Shown in pieces: positions 26,754-36,398 of a stretch of DNA of 64,000 nucleotides. The position numbers and the translations under genes were made by a program. Under the pieces are notes generated by a model that was given only the letters and a program-made list of their open reading frames with translations, ran no database searches and had not been told where the DNA came from. Source of the stretch: Catellatospora bangladeshensis (GTDB lineage Bacteria > Actinomycetota > Actinomycetes > Mycobacteriales > Micromonosporaceae); contig NZ_BONF01000047.1 in NCBI RefSeq assembly GCF_016862575.1, forward strand, positions 1 through 64,000, in the 5' to 3' direction. Within the stretch, counting starts at the first letter, position 1; every line of letters begins with the position of its first letter.

Positions 26754-28757
26754 ATGAGCAGCGACACCGCCACGACGGGCGACGCCGTCGAGTACGCCAT
26801 TCCCGCCGTCGTGGACAGCCCGGTCCGGACCCCGGACCCTGCGGGAGGGCTGAGCCGCTGGCTGCTGCAGCACCGCGTGCAGCCGGTCGGTCCCGAGTCC
26901 GACGAGAATCACGCCACGCCGCAGGCGTGGTGGAAGGTGATGTGCCTGACCGGCGTCGACTACTTCTCCACGCTGGCCTACCTGCCGGCGATCGCGGCGA
27001 CGGCGGCGGGGGCGCTGTCGCCGCTGGCGACGTTGCTGATCGTGGCGCTGACGCTGCTGGGCATGCTGCCGATGTACCGGCGGGTGGCCAGGGAGAGCCC
27101 GCACGGGCAGGGTTCGGTGGCGATGCTGGAGGACCTGCTGCCGTTCTGGCGGGGCAAGATCTTCGTGCTGGTGCTGCTCGGGTTCGTGGCCACCTCGTGG
27201 ATCATCACGATCACCCTGTCGGCTGCCGACGCGTCGGTGCACCTGCTGGAGAATCCCCTGGCCCCGCACTTCCTGGAGGGCCACGCGGTCGCGATCACGG
27301 TCATCCTGCTGCTGATCCTGGGCGGGGTGTTCCTGCTCGGCTTCAGCGAGGCGGTCGGTGTGGCGATCCCGCTGGTGGCGGTGTTCCTCGGCCTCAACGC
27401 GATCATCGTGGTGGCGGGCCTGGTGGAGGTGTTCACCACGCCGGGGGCCTGGTCGGGCTGGACCGATGCACTGACCAGCGGCGGCGGCGGCTTCGGCGGC
27501 GTGATGGGCCCCGCGATCCTCGCGTTCCCGCTGCTGGTGCTGGGCCTGTCCGGGTTCGAGACCGGCGTGAGCATGATGCCCCTCGTGAAGGCCGACGGAG
27601 CGGACACGCGGCAGCGGCTGATCGCGCGGATCGGCAACACCCGTAAGCTGCTCACCGTCGCCGCGCTGATCATGTCGGTGTACCTGCTGGCTACGAGCTT
27701 CGTCACCACGGTGCTGATCCCGGCGGAGGAGTTCCAGCCGGGCGGGGCGGCCAACGGCCGGGCGCTGGCCTTCCTGGCGCACGAGCACCTGGGTGAGGGC
27801 TTCGGCACCGTCTACGACGTCAGCACGATCCTGATCCTGTGGTTCGCGGGCGCGTCGGCGATGGCGGGGCTGGTCAACATCGTGCCGCGCTACCTGCCGT
27901 CCTACGGCATGGCGCCGGAGTGGGGCCGCGCGGTCCGGCCGGTGGTGCTGGTCTACACCGTCGTGTGCGTCGGCGTGACGATCGCGTTCGGGGCCGACGT
28001 CGAGGCGCAGGCGGGCGCGTACGCCACCGGCATCCTGGCGATGATGGTGTCCGGCAGCGTCGCGGTGACGATCTCGGCCTGGCGGCACCGGCGGCGGGCG
28101 GCCACCGCCGGGTTCGCCGTGCTCACCCTGATCCTGCTGTACGCCCTCGGCGAGAACATCCACGAGAAGCCGGACGGCATCGCGATCTCGGCCATGTTCA
28201 TCGGCGCGATCGTCGTGATCTCGCTGGTCTCGCGCGCGACCCGGACCACCGAGCTGCGCGTCGAGCACATCGAGTTCGACAACCGCGCGCGGCGGTTCGT
28301 CACCGAGTCGCTGGCGCACGACGGCGCGCTGAACCTGATCGCCAACCGCCGTCAGGACGGTGACATCGCCGAGTACGCGGCCAAGGAGGCCGAGCAGCGC
28401 GGCATGAACCCGGTGCCCGGGCGCGCGGACGTGCTGTTCCTGGAGATCGACGTGGTGGACCCGTCGCAGTTCACCAACGTGCTGCACGTCACCGGCGCGC
28501 AGGTGGGGCCGTACCGCGTCCTGCGGGTGAACGCCCCGGCCGCGCCGAACGCGATCGCCGCGGTGCTGCTCGCGCTGCGCGACGCGACCGGGGTGCGCCC
28601 GCACTGCTACTTCGAGTGGTCCGAGGGCTCGCCGCTGACCCACCTGTTCCGCTACCTGATCCTGGGCCGCGGCGACACCCCGCCCGTGGTCCGGGAGATC
28701 CTGCGGCAGCGTGAGGTGGAGCCCGCCCGCCGTCCGGGCATCCACGTCGGCGGCTGA
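26754..28757 (+). CDS. APC-superfamily permease with C-terminal cytoplasmic domain
   Basis: This integral membrane transporter of 667 residues has about 12 helices between residues 55 and 505, beginning with [18 protein letters not shown] soluble C-terminal domain of about 150 residues follows (from [15 protein letters not shown]), containing [16 protein letters not shown]. The architecture resembles amino-acid/polyamine permeases and, with its large cytoplasmic domain, KUP/KimA-like potassium importers. I cannot choose between substrates. GGAAGG lies just before the ATG. A TATGGT box at 26706-26711 could be its -10. It is divergent from the tRNA-like sequence. Confidence 0.75.
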   Translation: MSSDTATTGDAVEYAIPAVVDSPVRTPDPAGGLSRWLLQHRVQPVGPESDENHATPQAWWKVMCLTGVDYFSTLAYLPAIAATAAGALSPLATLLIVALTLLGMLPMYRRVARESPHGQGSVAMLEDLLPFWRGKIFVLVLLGFVATSWIITITLSAADASVHLLENPLAPHFLEGHAVAITVILLLILGGVFLLGFSEAVGVAIPLVAVFLGLNAIIVVAGLVEVFTTPGAWSGWTDALTSGGGGFGGVMGPAILAFPLLVLGLSGFETGVSMMPLVKADGADTRQRLIARIGNTRKLLTVAALIMSVYLLATSFVTTVLIPAEEFQPGGAANGRALAFLAHEHLGEGFGTVYDVSTILILWFAGASAMAGLVNIVPRYLPSYGMAPEWGRAVRPVVLVYTVVCVGVTIAFGADVEAQAGAYATGILAMMVSGSVAVTISAWRHRRRAATAGFAVLTLILLYALGENIHEKPDGIAISAMFIGAIVVISLVSRATRTTELRVEHIEFDNRARRFVTESLAHDGALNLIANRRQDGDIAEYAAKEAEQRGMNPVPGRADVLFLEIDVVDPSQFTNVLHVTGAQVGPYRVLRVNAPAAPNAIAAVLLALRDATGVRPHCYFEWSEGSPLTHLFRYLILGRGDTPPVVREILRQREVEPARRPGIHVGG

Positions 28758-28790
28758 ACGCGGCCCCCGCCGGGGAGCGCGGAGGCGGAC

Positions 28791-29147
28791 GTGTGTGCTA
28801 CAACCTTTCGCGTGACCGCGACACCTCCTCAGCTCAGCCACCTCATCGCCGCCGCGGACGGTGAGGTGCGGGTCGCGCTGGCCGGCGAGGTCGATCTCGC
28901 CGTGGCCGACGAGCTGCACCGGTGGCTCACCGGGGCGGCGGGGGACCACCCGGGGCTGCCCGTGGTCGTGGACATGAGCGGCGTGACGTTCATCGACTCG
29001 TCGGGGATCAGGGCGTTCGTGCGCGCCCGCGCGGACGTCACCGCGGCCGGGTGCGGCATGCGGCTGGTCAACACGACGGGCATGGCGCTGCGGGTGCTGC
29101 AGGTCGCCGGGGTGTACACGCACCTGAGCGGCGAGCCCGCCGAGTGA
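28791..29147 (+). CDS. STAS-domain anti-sigma factor antagonist
   Basis: This 118-residue single-domain protein is of the SpoIIAA/RsbV type. It has VALAGEVDLAVADEL and the phosphorylation loop DMSGVTFIDSSGIRAF, where a serine in DSSG is the usual kinase target. In partner switching it binds an anti-sigma kinase and frees a sigma factor. The GTG start has GGAGG five bases upstream. The next gene encodes a HATPase-type protein on the same strand, so they may form a switch pair. Confidence 0.88.
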   Translation: MCATTFRVTATPPQLSHLIAAADGEVRVALAGEVDLAVADELHRWLTGAAGDHPGLPVVVDMSGVTFIDSSGIRAFVRARADVTAAGCGMRLVNTTGMALRVLQVAGVYTHLSGEPAE

Positions 29148-29274
29148 GCCGCTCACGGCCGCGGAGGTGAGCTGACCTCGCCTCTGAGGTGCGCGCCTGT
29201 TACCTTTGGCCCGTGCACCAGGCGGCCGTAGTGATCATGGCTCTCCATGTCGCCAGGCCGCAGGGGTCTGCCGC

Positions 29275-30213
29275 ATGAGGCCCGGCGCGCCTGCGGGCTT
29301 CGTCCACGAGGCCGCGTTCCCCGGCTCCGACCGGGAGTTCCTGGACGTCGTCGTGCCGTTCGTGCGCCGTGGGCTGGCCGCGGACGAGCCGGTGGTGGTC
29401 GCGTACGGCCCCCGGCAGCGCGAGCTGCTGTCCGGCGCGCTGGGGCCGGACAGCGGGGTGCTGTTCCTCGACGGCGGCGAGCAGTACGCGCGCCCGGCGC
29501 TCGCGCTCAAGCAGTACCGGGAGCTGTTCGGCGACCTGCTGGCGAGCGGCGCGCAGCGGATCCGGGTCACCGGTGAGGTGTCGTACCACGGGCTGCGCGA
29601 GCAGTGGGACTGGTGGGCGCGCTACGAGTCGGCGGTCAACACCGCGTGGGCCGGGCTGCCGGTGTGGGCCCTGTGCCCCTACGACGTCCGCCACACCCCG
29701 CCGCGCGTGGTCGACGACGTGCGCCGCACCCACCCGTACCGCGCGGTGCCCGGCGGCCACTACCGCGACCCGGCGTACCAGGAGCCGGGCGAGTTCGTCC
29801 CCGGGGTCGGGGCGTGGCGGGACCCGCTGGAGCAGGATGCGCCCGTCCTCGACCTGGCCGATCCGCAGCCCGGCCCGGCCCGCGACGCGGTCGCGGCCCT
29901 GCGGCAGGCGGCCGGGGTCAGCGTCGACGACCTCCAGGCGCTGCTGGTCGCGGTCAGCGAGGCGGTGACCAACGCCTGGCTGCACGGCCGCCCGCCGGTG
30001 CGGCTGCGAGCCTGGACCGGACCGGGGCGGCTGGTGGTCAGCGTCGCCGACGCCGGGCCCGGCCCCGCCGACCCGATGGCCGGCCTGGTGCCCGGCCCCC
30101 GCCCCGGCGGCATGGGTCTGTGGCTCGCCCATCAGCTGTGTACGCATGTGTCGCTGCAGCGTGACCCGCACGGTTTCACGGTGCGCCTGGCCGCCGGGCG
30201 GCTCGGCGGCTGA
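29275..30213 (+). CDS. MEDS sensor domain fused to an anti-sigma HATPase
   Basis: This 312-residue protein has an N-terminal MEDS-type sensory domain (about 5-175: GFVHEAAFPGSDREFLDVVVPF, then WDWWARYESAVNTAW) and a C-terminal GHKL ATPase of the RsbW class (about 195-305). The ATPase has N-box SEAVTNAWLHG, G1 box DAGPGP and G2 box GGMGLWLAHQL. It probably phosphorylates a STAS antagonist such as the one encoded upstream. The start at 29275 was chosen for its AGGGG ribosome site and because the MEDS domain begins there. Confidence 0.85.
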   Translation: MRPGAPAGFVHEAAFPGSDREFLDVVVPFVRRGLAADEPVVVAYGPRQRELLSGALGPDSGVLFLDGGEQYARPALALKQYRELFGDLLASGAQRIRVTGEVSYHGLREQWDWWARYESAVNTAWAGLPVWALCPYDVRHTPPRVVDDVRRTHPYRAVPGGHYRDPAYQEPGEFVPGVGAWRDPLEQDAPVLDLADPQPGPARDAVAALRQAAGVSVDDLQALLVAVSEAVTNAWLHGRPPVRLRAWTGPGRLVVSVADAGPGPADPMAGLVPGPRPGGMGLWLAHQLCTHVSLQRDPHGFTVRLAAGRLGG

Positions 30214-30369
30214 GCGGCGCGCCGCCGACTGGTGCCGAGGCGGGTGCTAAGCGACAATCCTGCGGTGGAGCACGGCGCCGATCCGGGCCGGCATCGAGCT
30301 TCCTCGTGGTACGCGGGCCGTGACCGGCCCGTACGGCCGTTCTATCCCCGAGTGCTCAGGAGCAGCCAC

Positions 30370-32046
30370 GTGTCCGATGTCGATGTCGAGCCGGTGTCCG
30401 CGTCCCCGGACCGGGTTCCGCCCCAGCCGCAGGCACCGGAGCCGGCGGCGCCGTGGTGGCGGGGCGTCCGGCTGCCGTACGCCCTGACCGGCGTGCTGCT
30501 GCTGGTGATGACCTGGTTCACGATCGCGCAGGGCCGCTTCCACGGCCGCACCTACGACGAGTACATGCAGGACGACTACGGCGCCCGGGTGCTGAAGTTC
30601 TACCTGTCCGGCACCGAGGACCGCTCCTTCCTCGACTTCCCGGACTACCTCTACATGCCGCAGCACGGCGCCGGGTTCGAGCTGATCGTGGCGTTCTTCC
30701 AGCACCTCACCGGCGAGGTGTGGCAGACCCGCACGATCGTCAACGGGCTGTTCGGCGTACTCGGCATGCTGATCATCGGGCTGGCCGCGCGGGAGCTGGC
30801 CGGCCGCGGGGTGACCGGGGCGTGGGCCGGGTTCGCCGCCGCGCTCGGGCTCGCGCTGTACCCGCGCTACACCGGCCAGATGATGAACAACTCCAAGGAC
30901 ATCCCGCTGGCCGTGGCGATGGTGCTGGTGCTCTGGCTGGTGCTGCGGCTGATGCGCCGCTGGCAGGAGCCCGACCGGCGCGGCGAGGTGCTGGAGCTGG
31001 GCGCGATCGGCGCGGCCATCGGATTCGCGGCCTCGATCCGGGTCAACGCGCTGCTGTGGTTCGGGCTGCTGGCGCTGGTGGCGGGCGGCTACTGGATGCT
31101 GCACGGCCGTAGGCTGCGCGGCCGGGAGCTGCGGTCGGAGATCACCAACCAGATCACCGCGCTGCTGGCCATCGGCACCACCGCCTACCTGGTGATGTCG
31201 CTGCTGTGGCCGTACCTGCTGACCAACCCGACCGACGGCCTGCTCGCCTCGGTCGAGTCGATGGCGAAGTACGACTGGGACAACGAGATCCGCTTCGGCG
31301 GCGAGATGGTGCGCTCCACCCAGCTGCCCTGGTACTACGCGCCCTGGTGGCTGGTGATCGGCTCGCCACTGCCGGTGGTGGCGCTCACCGCGGCGGCGGT
31401 GGTGGCCGGGGCGGTGGCGCTGGTCCGGCGCACCGGCGTGGACGGGCGGCTGCTGCTGGTCGGCGCGTACATCCTGGTGCCGCTCGCGCTGATCATCGGG
31501 GCGCACTCGACGCTGTACAACAGCCTGCGGCAGTTCCTGTTCGTGGCCCCGGGCCTGATCGTGCTCGGCGCGGTGCTGCTGGTGCGCTGGATCCGGCAGG
31601 CGTTCGCGTCCGGGCGCACCGCGCTGGCCTGGTCGCTGCTCGTCCTGGCGGTGCTCGGCCAGGTCGAGGTGCTCTACGCCTCCGCCCGCATCTACCCGTA
31701 CGAGTACTCGTACTTCAACCCGCTGGTCGGCGGCTACGCCGAGGCCCGGCACGACTACGAGAGCACCTACTACGGCTCGTGCACCCGGGCCGCCGCCGTC
31801 TGGCTGGGGGAGAACTACCAGCGCTACACCGCCGACCCGGCGCCCACGTTCCGCGACGAGCACCAGTGGAACTCGCTGGCCGAGGTGGACCTGCCGGACA
31901 ACTTCGTCGGGATCGGCGACGGCCAGCCGTACTTCCGGATCGTCACCGGCGAGGCCGGGCCCGGCTACCGGGAGATCCACGCCGTCGTCGTCGAGGGCGA
32001 GCCGGTCTGCCGGGTGGCCGTCGTCGACTACGCGCCCGGCGGCTGA
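30370..32046 (+). CDS. Multi-pass membrane protein, GT-C (PMT/ArnT-like) glycosyltransferase candidate
   Basis: This 558-residue protein has about ten transmembrane helices. After the first helix (near residue 40) comes RTYDEYMQDDYG, an acidic D-E motif in the first extracytoplasmic loop of the kind used by lipid-linked-sugar-dependent GT-C enzymes. PRYTGQMMNNSKDIPLA and the C-terminal extracytoplasmic tail with YYGSCTRAAAVWL are also notable. Sugar donor and acceptor are unknown. The GTG at 30370 with AGGAG eight bases upstream was preferred over a longer in-frame start that lacks a ribosome site. Confidence 0.7.
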   Translation: MSDVDVEPVSASPDRVPPQPQAPEPAAPWWRGVRLPYALTGVLLLVMTWFTIAQGRFHGRTYDEYMQDDYGARVLKFYLSGTEDRSFLDFPDYLYMPQHGAGFELIVAFFQHLTGEVWQTRTIVNGLFGVLGMLIIGLAARELAGRGVTGAWAGFAAALGLALYPRYTGQMMNNSKDIPLAVAMVLVLWLVLRLMRRWQEPDRRGEVLELGAIGAAIGFAASIRVNALLWFGLLALVAGGYWMLHGRRLRGRELRSEITNQITALLAIGTTAYLVMSLLWPYLLTNPTDGLLASVESMAKYDWDNEIRFGGEMVRSTQLPWYYAPWWLVIGSPLPVVALTAAAVVAGAVALVRRTGVDGRLLLVGAYILVPLALIIGAHSTLYNSLRQFLFVAPGLIVLGAVLLVRWIRQAFASGRTALAWSLLVLAVLGQVEVLYASARIYPYEYSYFNPLVGGYAEARHDYESTYYGSCTRAAAVWLGENYQRYTADPAPTFRDEHQWNSLAEVDLPDNFVGIGDGQPYFRIVTGEAGPGYREIHAVVVEGEPVCRVAVVDYAPGG

Positions 32047-32063
32047 CCAGCGGTTACTGGTGG

Positions 32064-32090
32064 CATGGCGCGGGGTATCCCCGCGCCATG
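32064..32090 (+). promoter_or_regulatory. Perfect hairpin that contains the start codon of the next gene
   Basis: CATGGCGCGGGG (32064-32075) pairs perfectly with 32079-32090 around a 3-nt TAT loop. The ATG of the zinc peptidase gene is the last three bases of the right arm. It follows the upstream stop by 18 nt, so it could end that transcript, mask the start codon, or both. Confidence 0.6.
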
Positions 32091-33011
32091 ACCCTCAACG
32101 AGAACGCGGATATCGACACCAGCCAGGTGACCGACGCCCGGGGTGGCGGCGGTGGGGGCCGGAGCTTCGGCGGTGGCGGCATCCCCATCCCGATCCCCAC
32201 GAGCGGCGGCGGGATCATCGGCACGCTGCTGGTGATCGGCCTGGCGCTGGCCGGGGCGTTCCTCGGCCCGCAGATGCTCGGCGGCGGTGGCGACGCCGGC
32301 GGTCCCGGCGTCAGCGAGACCTGCTCGACGGCGAACCCGGACCGGCTGGAGCACTCGGAGTGCCGCAACGCGCTCTACATCAACTCGATCCAGGCGTACT
32401 GGCGCGAGGCGATGCCGCAGACGTTCGGCCAGGCGTACCAGCAGACCGACACGGTCTTCTTCTCCCAGGCGGTGAACACCGCCTGCGGCTCGGCCGACAG
32501 CGGCGTGGGGCCGTTCTACTGCCCCGCCGACAACCAGGTCTACATCGACCTGTCCTTCTACGACGAGCTGGCCAGCCGGTTCGGCGCGGACGGCCAGTTC
32601 GCCCAGCCGTACGTGCTGGCCCACGAGTACGGCCACCACCTGCAGAACCTGCTCGGCACGTCGGAGCAGGTGCAGCGCGAGTCCCAGCGCGACCCCGGCA
32701 ACGCCAACGCGCTGTCGGTGAAGCTGGAGCTGCAGGCCGACTGCCTGGCCGGGGTATGGGCCAAGCACGCGACCGAGACCGAGGACGCCAAGGGCCAGCC
32801 GATCTTCAAGTCGGTCACCCAGCAGGACATCGACCAGGCGCTCGAAGCGGCTGCCGCGATCGGCGACGACAAGATCATGGAGCGCTCCGGCGCGCCGGTG
32901 GACGAGTCCAAGTTCACCCACGGCACGGCCAAGCAGCGCAGCGACTGGTTCAACACCGGCTACCGCACCGGTGACGGCCGCCAGTGCGACACCTTCACCA
33001 AGGGCGTCTGA
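32088..33011 (+). CDS. YpfJ-family neutral zinc metallopeptidase, membrane-anchored
   Basis: This 307-residue protein begins with a Gly-rich segment, then has one transmembrane helix (about 41-60, GIIGTLLVIGLALAGAFLGP) and an extracytoplasmic domain. The domain carries the zincin motif H179-E180-YGH183H and a downstream ELQADCLAG, in which the Glu is the likely third ligand. Paired cysteines (SETCS, SECRN, NTACG, FYCPA) fit an exported fold. The natural substrate of this family is not known to me. The start is placed at the ATG within a hairpin; no Shine-Dalgarno sequence is visible. Confidence 0.88.
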   Translation: MTLNENADIDTSQVTDARGGGGGGRSFGGGGIPIPIPTSGGGIIGTLLVIGLALAGAFLGPQMLGGGGDAGGPGVSETCSTANPDRLEHSECRNALYINSIQAYWREAMPQTFGQAYQQTDTVFFSQAVNTACGSADSGVGPFYCPADNQVYIDLSFYDELASRFGADGQFAQPYVLAHEYGHHLQNLLGTSEQVQRESQRDPGNANALSVKLELQADCLAGVWAKHATETEDAKGQPIFKSVTQQDIDQALEAAAAIGDDKIMERSGAPVDESKFTHGTAKQRSDWFNTGYRTGDGRQCDTFTKGV

Positions 33012-33027
33012 CCGCCCGCCCCCTAGG

Positions 33028-33092
33028 ATGATCGCCGGTTCGTGTCGAAAGGTCGGGTCTGACCGCACCTTTCGACACGAACCGGCGATCAT
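33028..33092. repeat. Intergenic perfect inverted repeat
   Basis: Perfect 26-bp arms (33028-33053 and 33067-33092) surround a 13-nt centre. The outer ends read ATGATCG/CGATCAT, like the outer end of the repeat at 22964-23038, but the cores differ. It probably serves as a terminator after 33011. Confidence 0.85.
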
Positions 33093-33109
33093 GCTGGTCA
33101 GGCTGGGAC

Positions 33110-33138
33110 TTGTGGCGCAGGTAACCGGTTCCTATAGT
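33110..33138 (+). promoter_or_regulatory. Sigma-70 type promoter of the oxidoreductase gene
   Basis: TTGTGG (33110-33115) and TATAGT (33133-33138) are spaced by 17 nt. Transcription should begin near 33145, giving a leader of about 29 nt that contains GGAGG. Confidence 0.6.
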
Positions 33139-33173
33139 GGCCCGGAGCTGATCATCGCCCCGGAGGTCCCACC

Positions 33174-34469
33174 GTGCAGCCAGTCCGACTCGCTCTCATC
33201 GGCGCCGGTGACCGCGGCAACGCGTACTCGCGGTGGGCGCTGGCGCACCCGGACCGGGCGCGGGTGGTCGCCGTCGCCGAACCGGACGCCGAGCGCCGGG
33301 AGCGCTTCGCGCGGGACCACGACATCGCCCCGGCCGCGCAGCACCCCGGCTGGGCGGAGCTGCTGGCCGATCCGGCGCTGGACGTCGACGCGGTCCTCAT
33401 CGCCACCCAGGACTCCGGGCACGCCGCCCCCGCCATCGCCGCCGCGCGGCGCGGGCTGCACATCATGCTGGAGAAGCCGCTCGCGCCGACCCCCGAGGAG
33501 TGTGTGCGCATCGTCGACGCGGTCGCCGAGGCGGGCGTGATGCTGGCCGTGTGCCATGTGCTGCGCTACGCGCCGTACACCCGGCTGGTCAAGAGCCTGC
33601 TCGACGGCGGCGCGATCGGCGAGGTGATGTCGGTGCAGCACCACGAGCCGGTCGGGTTCTGGCACCAGGCGCACTCGTTCGTACGCGGCAACTGGCGCCG
33701 CGAGGACCTGTCCAGCTTCATGCTGCTGGCCAAGTCGTGCCACGACATCGACTGGCTCCAGCACGTCGTCGGCCGCGACATCACCCGCGTGTCCAGCTTC
33801 GGCGGGCTGCGCCACTTCCGCCCCGAGCACCGCCCCGAAGGCGCCGCCGACCGCTGCCTCGACTGCGCGGTCGAGCCGGGCTGTCCCTACTCCGCCCCGC
33901 GCCTCTACCGCGACCGGCTCGCCCGCGGCGACCACGGCTGGCCGCTGAGCGTGGTCACGCCTGTGTTCACCGAGGAGGCGCTGACCGCCGCGCTGCGCGA
34001 GGGGCCCTACGGGCGCTGCGTGTACGCCTGCGACAACGACGTGGTCGACCACCAGGTGGTGGCGATGGAGTTCGCCGGCGGGGTCAGTGCGGTGTTCACC
34101 ATGAACGCGTTCAACACCGGCGGCCACCGCCGCACCCGGATCTTCGGCACCCGCGGCGAGCTGGTCTGCGAGGGCACCGCGATCACCGTTCACGACTTCG
34201 TCACCGGCACCGCGACCAGCCACGACCCGGCCACGGCCGGCGGGGCGGACGCCGCGGGCGGGCACGGCGGCGGCGACGCCGGGCTGATGGACGCGTTCAC
34301 CGCAGCGGTGGCCACCGGCGAGCGCGACCGCATCCTGTCCGGCCCGGCCGCGACGCTCAACTCCCACCTGGCCACGTTCGCCGCGGAGCAGGCCCGGCAC
34401 GAGGGCGCCGTGATCACCGTGCGGAGGCCGGGCAGCACCCCCGCGCCCACCCCGTCGTTTGGAGGTTAG
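33174..34469 (+). CDS. Gfo/Idh/MocA family oxidoreductase
   Basis: This 431-residue NAD(P)-dependent sugar or inositol dehydrogenase-like enzyme has an N-terminal Rossmann motif ALIGAGDRGNAY (residues about 6-17), the conserved MLEKPLAP (about 100) and a C-terminal substrate domain. An inserted segment RCLDCAVEPGCPYSAPRLY has three cysteines and is found in a subset of the family. The substrate is unknown. GGAGG lies seven bases before the GTG start. The AraC-family gene 50 nt downstream may regulate it. Confidence 0.9.
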   Translation: MQPVRLALIGAGDRGNAYSRWALAHPDRARVVAVAEPDAERRERFARDHDIAPAAQHPGWAELLADPALDVDAVLIATQDSGHAAPAIAAARRGLHIMLEKPLAPTPEECVRIVDAVAEAGVMLAVCHVLRYAPYTRLVKSLLDGGAIGEVMSVQHHEPVGFWHQAHSFVRGNWRREDLSSFMLLAKSCHDIDWLQHVVGRDITRVSSFGGLRHFRPEHRPEGAADRCLDCAVEPGCPYSAPRLYRDRLARGDHGWPLSVVTPVFTEEALTAALREGPYGRCVYACDNDVVDHQVVAMEFAGGVSAVFTMNAFNTGGHRRTRIFGTRGELVCEGTAITVHDFVTGTATSHDPATAGGADAAGGHGGGDAGLMDAFTAAVATGERDRILSGPAATLNSHLATFAAEQARHEGAVITVRRPGSTPAPTPSFGG

Positions 34470-34519
34470 GCACGCCTGACACCGACAGCGCGGGCGGGCC
34501 GTGGCGTCGGGGGTGGGTA

Positions 34520-35497
34520 ATGACAGACGGCGGGTCACCGCGGGTGCGCGCGCTGGAGTACACGACACGGGACCTGGAGGTGGCACACCAGGTCCTGCGC
34601 GACACGTACGTCGACCACCGGCATCGCCTGTTCGGCCCATCCGGGGAGTTCGTGTACCGGCAGCACACCGTGGGCGCCGGGGAGCTGGCCATGGACAGCG
34701 TGCGGCACACGGCCGCCGTGGAGAACACCGTCGACCCGCTGACGTACCTGATGTTCGGCGTGCCGCTGAGCCCGTCGATCACCATCCGGGCCGGGCGCGC
34801 CGAGCTGCGGCCGGGCCGCGGCGAGGCGTTCCTCTACCCGACGGGTGTCCCGTTCACCGTGCGCTGGAGTGAGCTGGACGTGCGGCTGCTGCGCCTGCCC
34901 ATCGAGCGGGTTGCCCGGGTCGCGGCCCGGTCCACCGGCATCGCGGTGGCCGACTTCCGCTTCGACGGCCTGTCGCCGGTGTCGCCGCACGCGGCCCGGC
35001 ACTGGCGCGACACCATGGCCTACCTGTACCACGTGCTTTCCGCGCCGGACTCGGCGCTGGCCAACCCGCTGGTGTACAGCGCCGCGGTGGACCTGGCCGC
35101 CTCCGTCGCCGTCGCCACCTTCCCGAACACCGCCACGTCGGTCGGGCACCTGGCCGAGCCGGGCCGGGTGGCGCCGGCCGCACTGCGCCGCGCCGTGGCG
35201 TTCATCGACGCGCACGCGCACGAGCCGGTCACCGTCGAGGACATCGCCGAGGCGGCCGGGATCTCCTCCCGCGGGCTGCAGGCCGCGTTCAGCCGGCATG
35301 CCGACACGACCCCGATGTCGTACCTGCGGCGGGTGCGGCTGGAGCGGGCCCACCGCGACCTGCTCGCGGCCGACCCGGCGCGCGGCGACACCGTCGCCGA
35401 CGTGGCCCGGCGCTGGGGCTTCGCCAGCCTGAGCCGGTTCGCCGCGGTGTACCGCGAGGAGTACGGCAGATCACCGCGGCACACCTTGCGCACCTAG
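34520..35497 (+). CDS. AraC-family transcriptional regulator
   Basis: This 325-residue protein has an N-terminal cupin-like ligand-sensing region and a C-terminal double helix-turn-helix (about 225-320). The latter includes VEDIAEAAGISSRGLQAAF and VADVARRWGFASLSRFAAVYREEYGRSP-type segments. Ligand and targets are unknown; the oxidoreductase just upstream is a plausible target. The ribosome site is weak (a G-rich run), so the start is moderately certain. Confidence 0.88.
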   Translation: MTDGGSPRVRALEYTTRDLEVAHQVLRDTYVDHRHRLFGPSGEFVYRQHTVGAGELAMDSVRHTAAVENTVDPLTYLMFGVPLSPSITIRAGRAELRPGRGEAFLYPTGVPFTVRWSELDVRLLRLPIERVARVAARSTGIAVADFRFDGLSPVSPHAARHWRDTMAYLYHVLSAPDSALANPLVYSAAVDLAASVAVATFPNTATSVGHLAEPGRVAPAALRRAVAFIDAHAHEPVTVEDIAEAAGISSRGLQAAFSRHADTTPMSYLRRVRLERAHRDLLAADPARGDTVADVARRWGFASLSRFAAVYREEYGRSPRHTLRT

Positions 35498-35555
35498 GGC
35501 AACCGCACCCGGACCCCAGCCGGTATCTCCCTACAGGACGGACGGGGAGGTTCGG

Positions 35556-36386
35556 GTGCGCCGGAGGACATTGATCACCGCTGTGGGGCTGCTGCTCGTG
35601 GCGGGCTGCGGCGCACCCGCTCCACCGGCGTCGCCCGCGCCGCCGTCGGTGCTGCGGCTCGACCTGGCCAACGGGCCGGACCGGCCGCTGCCGACCGAGG
35701 TGCGCCTGCCGGGCGGTGGCGGGCGGCATCCGCTGCTCGTGTTCGTGCACGGTTACACCTGCCACGTCGCGGAGTACACCGACCTGCTGGACCACTGGGC
35801 GAAGGCCGGATTCGCGGTGGCCGCGCCGACGTTCCCGTACACCCACGGCGCCGCCGCGAAGCTCGACATCATGGACCTGCTCAAGCAGCCGGCCGACGTC
35901 ACGGCCGTCATCGACGCCCTGCTGGCCCGCGCGGAGCAGCCGGGTGACCCGCTGCACGGCCGCCTCGACCCGGCCCGCATCGCGGCGGGCGGGCACTCGC
36001 TCGGCGGGATGACGACCGTCGGCGCGCTCGGCAGGTGGCGCGACCCGCGGCTCAAGGCCGGGATCGTGCTGGCCGGCAGCGCGCGTGACGTGGGCACCGG
36101 ATTCCAGGGCGAGCCCGCGCCGCTGCTGTTCGTGCACGGGCTCGGCGACCGGGTGGTCACCATCGACCAGGGGCGGGCGGCGTACGAGGCGGTGCCCTGG
36201 CCAAAGGCGTTCCTGACGCTGCCGCTGGGCACCCACCGCAACCCGTTCATGTTCCCGTCCGACCCGGACTGGGCGCGGGTCGCCGACGCCACCACGGACT
36301 TCCTGCGCTGGCGGCTGACCGGGGACAGCTCGGCCCGCACCAGGCTGACCGCCCTCGGCCCGGACTTCGACGACCGCCTCGGCTGA
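35556..36386 (+). CDS. Lipoprotein alpha/beta hydrolase (dienelactone-hydrolase/chlorophyllase-like)
   Basis: This 276-residue exported lipoprotein has lipobox VAGC (lipidated Cys18) and a Pro/Ala linker. Its alpha/beta-hydrolase fold has FVHGYTCH for the oxyanion region, nucleophile GHS148LGG, Asp198 (GLGDRVV) and His227 (GTHRNP). The likely activity is ester hydrolysis outside the membrane. The GTG start has GGGAGG five bases upstream. Confidence 0.85.
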   Translation: MRRRTLITAVGLLLVAGCGAPAPPASPAPPSVLRLDLANGPDRPLPTEVRLPGGGGRHPLLVFVHGYTCHVAEYTDLLDHWAKAGFAVAAPTFPYTHGAAAKLDIMDLLKQPADVTAVIDALLARAEQPGDPLHGRLDPARIAAGGHSLGGMTTVGALGRWRDPRLKAGIVLAGSARDVGTGFQGEPAPLLFVHGLGDRVVTIDQGRAAYEAVPWPKAFLTLPLGTHRNPFMFPSDPDWARVADATTDFLRWRLTGDSSARTRLTALGPDFDDRLG

Positions 36387-36398
36387 CCTCCGCCCGGC

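Noticed and set aside
26733-29156. An 807-codon minus-strand open frame opposite the permease gene
   Set aside because: It is a compositional shadow rich in Arg, His and Gln. The plus-strand frame encodes a clear membrane transporter.
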